DNA from: an uncultured Bacilli bacterium
GTDB lineage: Bacteria; Bacillota_I; Bacilli_A; RF39; UBA660
Length of the DNA stretch: 6,365 nt
Reading direction: 5' to 3'
NCBI GenBank assembly: GCA_910586635.1
Contig: CAJUJA010000069.1
Span: 1-6,365 of the forward strand
Shown here: positions 1 through 6,300 of the stretch, piece by piece
Layout of the letters: every line of letters starts with the position of its first letter
Numbering within the stretch: the stretch's first letter is position 1
Position numbers and translations under genes: made by a program
The notes under the pieces: model-generated
Databases searched by the model: none
What the model saw: the letters and a program-made list of their open reading frames with translations, nothing else
What the model was told of the DNA's origin: nothing

Positions 1-54
1 CGACTTATTGCTTTTTTTCTATATTAGTGGTGTCACATCAATTGTAACGCTACA

Positions 55-65
55 TTTTTTTTTTT
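55..65. repeat. 11-base poly-T tract in the leader
   Basis: Eleven consecutive T residues lie about 86 bases before the start codon, just upstream of the most plausible promoter region. Homopolymers of this length can gain or lose bases by slippage, and such tracts in promoters control on/off expression of surface proteins in some bacteria. In so AT-rich a leader the tract may also be chance, or may act as an upstream A/T promoter element. Confidence 0.75.
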
Positions 66-105
66 ATATTTTTTAAATTTTACTTTTCTATTTTTTAAAA
101 GTATT

Positions 106-140
106 GTAGAATATTAGTAGTATGTAGAATAAATTAGTAG
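106..140 (+). promoter_or_regulatory. Imperfect direct repeat carrying two -10-like boxes
   Basis: Two near-identical blocks follow each other: 106-120 and 124-140. Both start with GTAGAATA and end in TTAGTAG, and they differ by a two-base insertion. Each contains TAGAAT (107-112 and 125-130), one mismatch from the TATAAT consensus of the housekeeping sigma factor. No good -35 TTGACA is visible at the proper distance from either, so the promoter call rests on the -10 boxes and position alone. The first box would give a 5' leader of roughly 30-35 bases. The second would start transcription almost at the Shine-Dalgarno sequence and is less likely. Confidence 0.35.
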
Positions 141-148
141 GATGTGGG
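139..148 (+). promoter_or_regulatory. Weak Shine-Dalgarno sequence for the start at 152
   Basis: AGGA at 139-142, extended by the purine-rich GTGGG, lies 9 bases before ATG 152. It is shorter than the AGGAGG consensus, but its spacing is acceptable and it supports 152 as the start. There is no other ATG in the same frame between the TAG at 125-127 and this codon. Confidence 0.5.
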
Positions 149-151
149 TTT

Positions 152-337
152 ATGAGTAACAAAAATAAAAAAAGGTTTCATAAAGGTAGAATTGGTGATC
201 ATTTTAGAATAGTTGAAATTAGTAATGATAATTTAAAAAGAAAGAATAGGAAAGAATACAAAAAAATTGCTATTCTAGTAATGTTTTTATTAATTTCTGT
301 TATTGGTACTAGTTATGGGTTATTTAAAGTTTTACTT
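152..337 (+). other. Basic cytoplasmic tail and membrane anchor / signal segment
   Basis: Residues 1-38 are rich in Lys, Arg and His (beginning MSNKNKKRFHKGR) and contain no hydrophobic run, as expected of a cytoplasmic tail. Residues 39-58 form one hydrophobic helix (IAILVMFLLISVIGTSYGLF). The helix ends in G-T-S-Y-G-L-F, resembling the G-T-x-A-x-F cleavage region of SipW-type signal peptides found in TasA/CalY proteins. The segment may therefore be cleaved by a SipW-like peptidase, or remain as a type II anchor. A 38-residue tail is long for a classical signal peptide, which favours an uncleaved anchor. Confidence 0.8.
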
Positions 338-3300
338 GATAACACTAGTGAACATGAAGTTGTTGCTGGAACTTTTAAAGTAGAGTTTGAAGAGGGAAAT
401 GAAATCCATTTGACTAATTTAGCACCAATGAGTGACAGTGAGGGAATGAGTACAGAGGGGTATCACTTTACTATAAAGAATACTGGAACGATTGATGCTA
501 AATATCATGTTAGTTTAGAAGAAACACCTGCATCTTCTAATACTTTAGATAGAAAATATATTAATTATAGTATTAAATTGAGTGATGGTAGTTGGACTAG
601 TCCAAGACCTCTTTCGGATGGTTTACTTTTAAATAGTGGTAGTCTAAGTGCAGAATCAGGAAAAGATGAGGTTGATTATGAGCTTAAAATGTGGCTAAGA
701 GAAGATGCTGATAATAGTGTGCAAGGAAAAACATATTCTGCTAGAATTGTTGTAAGTGCTGTACAAAGTAATAGTACTGTAGATGCACTTGTAGCTCCTG
801 TAATTAATATTCCAAATACATCTATACATATTTCTTTAAATGATTCTTTTACAGACCCTGTTCCATATGAAATTAAGGATAGTTTAGGGCAAACAATTGA
901 TATTTCTAACGTTACTAAGATATATGAGTATTATGATGGTGTAAATACGATTTCAGTTGATGGGGTAGATACTTCTAAATCAGGAATTTACTATATTTAT
1001 TATAGAGTTAGTGATAAAGATGGAAATGTTGGGTGTACTGTTGTAAGTGTAAGCGTAAATCCTTCCTCAGATGATCATATTCCTACGATTACTTTAGTTG
1101 GTGAGGCTAATGTGGAGTTAAAAAAAGGCGAAGATTATCAAGAGTTGGGTGCTAGTGCTGAAGATGTAGAAGATGGTGTTTTAACTGACAAGATTATATA
1201 TGTTGGAACAGTGAATTCTTTGATTGAAGATATTTATACGATTAAATATATTGTGATTGATAGTAAGGGAAATACTAATAGTATAGCTAGAGTTGTTCAT
1301 GTGATTTCTAAAGGAAGTATAGAAATTACTACAGAAGAAATTACCAGAAAGGATAATAAATATCATATCCCAGTTCATATTGTAACAAAAGAAGGAGATA
1401 TTGGAGGGTATTATTTAAGTAATCATAATAAAAGACCAACTACTTCTAATTATACTAAGTTAGAGAAAGCGACGAATCAATATGATAAAGAATTTATAGT
1501 TCCTAGTAGCGGTAGTTATTATTTATGGGTATATGATACAAATCATAATGTAACAAGCAAAAAAATAGAGGTAGAAAAAATCGGCGGTATTTCCTCTTCA
1601 GATGATGAAATCAACCTTAAAGTGGGGCAATCTAGAAAGTTAAATATTAGTAATTATACAGGAACCTTATCTTATGAAAGTAGTAATCCAGATATTGCAA
1701 TGGTAGATAATAATGGAGTAATTCAGGGTACTTCTGTTGGTACTACAACGATAACAGTGACAGATACTGCTACTTCTTCTATGATTCATATTACAGTAAA
1801 TGTATATAAAGAAGTGACTGCGACTTTTTCTTCCAATGGTAGTAAGTTAGATTCGACTACTAAAAGTTGTGAGATTTGGGGAGACGATACTGGTTGTGAA
1901 ATTTCTTCTCCTTCTATAGAAAGAGAAGGTTATAAAATCCTAGGATTTAGTCAAAATGCAGATGATACCAGCGGTAGTTGGGATGCAAACACAAGAAAAA
2001 TAATATCAGAGGATGTTACTTATTACGCAATTACTTCAAAGGATATTCATATTATGGTTTATTATAATAATGATGGAAATGTAGATTCCATAACAGAAAA
2101 TAAAACGATTTATAATCAAAACAAGGGAACCTATCAAGCACCTGATGAAGTAGTAAACAGTACAGGATTAAGAGGATTGTCATATCAAGGAATTGCTGTT
2201 AATCCAAATAGTACAGAAACAGAAGAGATATATACAAATATTATTAGTAATCAAGTCTATTATGCGATATACGGTGGTAATATTGCTACTAAGTTTTATT
2301 ACTATAATAATGGACAAAAGACCATTTTTTTTACTAATTTAGTTTACTCTGTGATAACCGATGAAGAAGATAAAATGTATCATATTAGTCAAGAAGAAAT
2401 TTCTGTACCAGAGGAGGTACTTTTATCAGAAGGAGAGGATCATAGAAGCTATTATGGGGTATCTAATAGACCATCTGATTATCGTCATATAGAGTCCTCT
2501 ATTACGACAGAAAATGAAACGTATTATGCAGTATATAAAGGAAAATGGGAAATTTCTTATGCTAATGATGAAGAGGCTGTCAAAAGTATAGGATCGACTA
2601 GTGATCAATGTGATAATTATCAAATAACAGATGGGGATTCCTATACTGTTGAAGGTCATAATTGTACGAAGACATTACCAGAGATCATAAGTAAGGACCA
2701 TTATTCTGATGGGAAATGGTATGATCAAAACACAGTGGTTGGAAATCCAGGAGATGAGTACACAATTCATGGGAATAAGGAACTACTGGCCAAGGCAAAA
2801 GAAAAAAGGTATGTAGTAAAATATGATTGTACTTCAACAGGCGGTAGCTGCAATATTCAAGATAAAACTTTACAGTATGGAGAATTGGTTGATTTAGATG
2901 AAGTTGCAGAAAAAAGTGGATATGACTTTTTAGGTTGGCACACTAATAAAGATTCTTCTAGTGGATTTACTTCACCCCCTGTAGTAACAGGTAATATGAC
3001 CTTATATGCTATTTTTAGAAAGTCAAAAGCAATTTCTTTGAATGCTAAAATTTCAGAATATACTGGTAAAGCAATAGAAGCAAATGAGGCAGAATTATCA
3101 GGAGTGGAAGATTCGGCACAAATTTCATATCAATATTATAGTGATACAAATTGTAACAATGAACTATCATCGGTTCCGGTTGATGCTGGAAATTATTCAG
3201 TAAGAGCAATAGTAGAAGAAGATGGAGAAAGTAATATTTTAAAATCAAGTTGTGTTGCACACACTATAACTCCAAAAAGAGTGACCATTACATGGAATGA

Positions 3301-6300
3301 TTTAAGTGAATTCTCTTATAATGGAGAAAGACAAGCACCGGAGTATAATTATAGGATAGAAGAAGAAATAGAAAATGAAATGTTAGAATTTAGTCAATCT
3401 AAAGAGATTGATGTGGGAAGTTATGTATCAGAAATTTCCATTATTAGTGTTATAGGAGGAAGGGGACGTATTGAAAATTATACACTAGATAATAACAGGA
3501 AATCTTATGATATCATACGTGCTTTAGGGTATATTAATTTGAGTGCTAATGGGAGAGCAATTGAGCAGGGTCAAGATAGTGATTTATTTACGATTGTTGA
3601 TTTCCATGGCGGAGTATTAAGTGTTGAGGAAATCACCTCTATTGGTGTTGATGTAACATTAGAAAACGATGAAGTTCATATAACCGGATTAGGTGGATTG
3701 GCTGTTGGAACAGCGATTACTATGCGAGTAACCTGTGCAGAAACTAAAAATTATTCCTTAAAAACAGAGGATTATACCATTACCATTAGAAGACCAGAAG
3801 TGAATCCAAATGATGCTGTAGCAAGAATTGAGGAAGAATACTATGCTAGTTTAGAAGATGCATTATTTTATGCAAAAGAACAGGATGACACAATTGTAAT
3901 GTTAAAGGACACCTCAGAAAGTGTAGTAAATGAAAAAAATGTAACGATTGATTTAAATGGTAAGAAAGTAATTGGTGTTAGTGATAATACGATAATTAAT
4001 AATGGGACATTAAATATCATAAACACAGGGGCAATAGAAAATACAACAAATACAGCAATTATAAATAATGGCACACTAATACTTGGAGAAGATGATTTAG
4101 AAGTATCAAAGGATTATCCATATATAGTAGGAGAACAAAAAGGAATTGTTCAACATGGGGTAATGAATTTCTATGATGGATTAATCAAGGCAAGAATAGG
4201 TGTGGTAGGAAATGTAAATCATAAACCAGAAGGATATGTTGTATTTGTAGATCAGGATAATGATAAAACTTATCAAAAAGTATATTTGGTAGAAGAGTCT
4301 TTAATACAATCAAAAGCCGTAGCTAAAATAGCTCCAGAAGGTACAATAGAAACTTACTATTTTAATTTACAAGATGGAATTGATTCTGTTACGGCGTCAG
4401 GATTCAATGATACATTATATGCAATAAGAGACTTTGAAGTTACATATGAACTATCAGTAGAAGAAAATGCTACTATAACATTTGACATAACAGGATATAC
4501 AGTAGAAACGGGATATTTTATTACCAATAATGGAATTTTAAATTTAATAGATAGTAGTAATGAAAAAGGAAGATTACAGGCTTCTGTAACCATCACGAAT
4601 AACAATCAGTTAAGTTTAGATGGTATTCTTATAGAAGAAACTACAAATAGAAATGTAATAGATAATAAAGGTATATTAAATATAGAAAATTCTAACATTA
4701 ATGCAATAAGTGGATACGGAGTTAATCTTATATCAGGAGATTTAGATATTGATAGTAATTCCATTATTAGTTCAAATTCTAATTATGCATTATATATTAT
4801 TAGTACGGATAAGGTAGTAATAAATGGGGGACATTATTCATCAGGTAATACGTATGCTATCTATGTATCAAATAACTCCATATTAGAGATCAATGATATC
4901 CATATTACTGGATATTCAGGAATAGAAAACTATGGTCAAACAACGATAGAAACAGCTAATATAGAGGTGTCAAATTATGTTTTATTCAATAGGAATAACA
5001 ATTCTATATTAACGATTAATGATGGAAGGTACGTAGGAAGTAACTTTGCTTTAGAAAAAGGAGCTGCAACTATAAGAGATGGGGAGTATATAGGCGGATT
5101 GGACATAAGAGGAAATATGACAACTATAGGGGATCCAGAGGATCCAACCAAAGTACCAATAATCAGGAAGTCAACAAGTAGTGCAGTGGGTATTGCGAGT
5201 AATGGAATCGTAAATATATATAACGGAGAACTTTCTGGTAATGAGGGGATCACTGTATCCACGTCTCACGGTCCAACGATAAATATATATAATGGAACAA
5301 TAACAGGGATGAGAGGAGTAGGTATTCATCACAGAAATGGAAAACTAAATATATATGGAGGAAAAGTAGTAGGAACATCATACGGAATACAAGTAGACAG
5401 AAACGCAAATCTAAATATAGGAAATAATGAAGATGAAGTACAAATAACAACACCAGAGATAATAGGAGAACAATATGGTTTATATATTAGTGGAAATGTA
5501 AGCTTTTATGATGGAATATTAAAAGGAAAAACAGCAGGATATTATGGAACTGTTTCTAATTTGCCAGGTGCATATGGGATAGAAAACGGAACAGAAGAAA
5601 TTGAAGGAGATACTTATCAGACCTCATATTTAGGAGAGATCCAAAACTTTTTAAGAGTTGGGGAAAAGGAGTATAATACATTTGAAAAGGCATTAGATTC
5701 AATTGATACAGAGGGAACCATAGAGGTAATTGCGTCCGTATCCATTTCAGAGGAGATTTTGATACCAAGTACAAAAAGTGTTACTATGGATTTAGCGGGT
5801 AATCAAATTATCAATACGAAAATGCTTTCTAATGAAGGAAAGTTAAGGATAATAGATAGTAGTGAGGATTCTTCGGGTTCTTATACCAATACCTCAAAGG
5901 TCAGTAGTGAATATGGAATTAAATCTACAAATGAGATTGTATTTGAATCAGGAACAATTAATTCCAGTGGTAATGCACGAAATATATATATATCAGGAAA
6001 AGGAAAAATCACAGGAGGGATATATTCTGCGGCACAAAATAACAATATATATATAGCAACAGATACTATGGAAATAACAGGGGGTACATATAACATAAAT
6101 GCTGGTGGATATGATGCGATAGTAATAGGTGAAGGAAAAACAGTAAATATAAGCGGAATAGAAGTAAATGGATCTGGAAGAGGAATCTATTGTAGTCAGA
6201 ATAGTAATTTATTGATAGAAAATTCAAGAATAAATACTGGTAGTACTGCAATATATAATATGAACGGAAGGTCTATGACTATAAGAGATGGAGAGTATAT

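Larger units (their letters stand above)
1..151. other. AT-rich leader upstream of the adhesin gene
   Basis: This is the only stretch outside the large gene. It is very AT-rich, with T-tracts at 12-18 (7 T) and 55-65 (11 T), and I see no open frame of useful length in it. In the frame of the downstream gene a TAG at 125-127 closes the reading frame, so the coding region cannot begin before 128. I see no convincing GC-rich hairpin that would mark the end of an upstream gene, so what lies to the left cannot be told. The leader most likely carries the promoter and ribosome binding site of the adhesin gene. Confidence 0.8.
4319..5647 (+). other. Beta-helix module 2 (longest)
   Basis: Residues about 1390-1832 repeat the plan of module 1: header I-E-T-Y-Y-F-N-L-Q-D-G-I, cap ATITFDITGY (FDITGY begins at 4481), rungs N-N-G-I-L-N-L-I-D-S-S and N-K-G-I-L-N-I-E, many Asn-rich coils with I-N-G-G-H-Y, I-N-D-G-R-Y and I-R-D-G-E-Y turns, then a tail with P-E-I-I-G-E-Q-Y-G-L and F-Y-D-G (5504-5515), ending T-Y-Q-T-S-Y-L. 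The 33 residues ending in F-Y-D-G align without gaps to the same stretch of module 1 with 14 identities by my count. It contains copy 1 of the 88-bp repeat. It probably forms an elongated solenoid exposed at the surface. Confidence 0.75.

Noticed and set aside
1..60. Possible terminator or end of an upstream gene
   Set aside because: T-runs are present, but no stable stem precedes them; the short GTG-T-CAC inverted repeat is too small to call.
142..159. Five-codon minicistron (ATG 142 to TAA 157-159) overlapping the start of the gene
   Set aside because: It overlaps the weak Shine-Dalgarno and start codon in a way that could suggest translational coupling, but it has no binding site of its own and such short frames arise often by chance.
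5131..5145. Two GGATCC palindromes nine bases apart (again at 6340-6354)
   Set aside because: They come from the codons of a D-P-E-D-P repeat in the protein and need no separate DNA-level explanation.
4975..5262. Minus-strand open frames of up to about 95 codons, this being the longest
   Set aside because: They lie entirely opposite the continuous + strand gene, have no recognisable domain and show low-complexity Leu/Ile/Phe-rich translations, as expected of the complement of AT-rich codons.
5862..6056. A 64-codon + strand frame starting at ATG 5862
   Set aside because: It lies in another frame within beta-helix module 3, and the main frame is uninterrupted across it with clear beta-helix rungs. 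No ribosome binding site or domain supports it.
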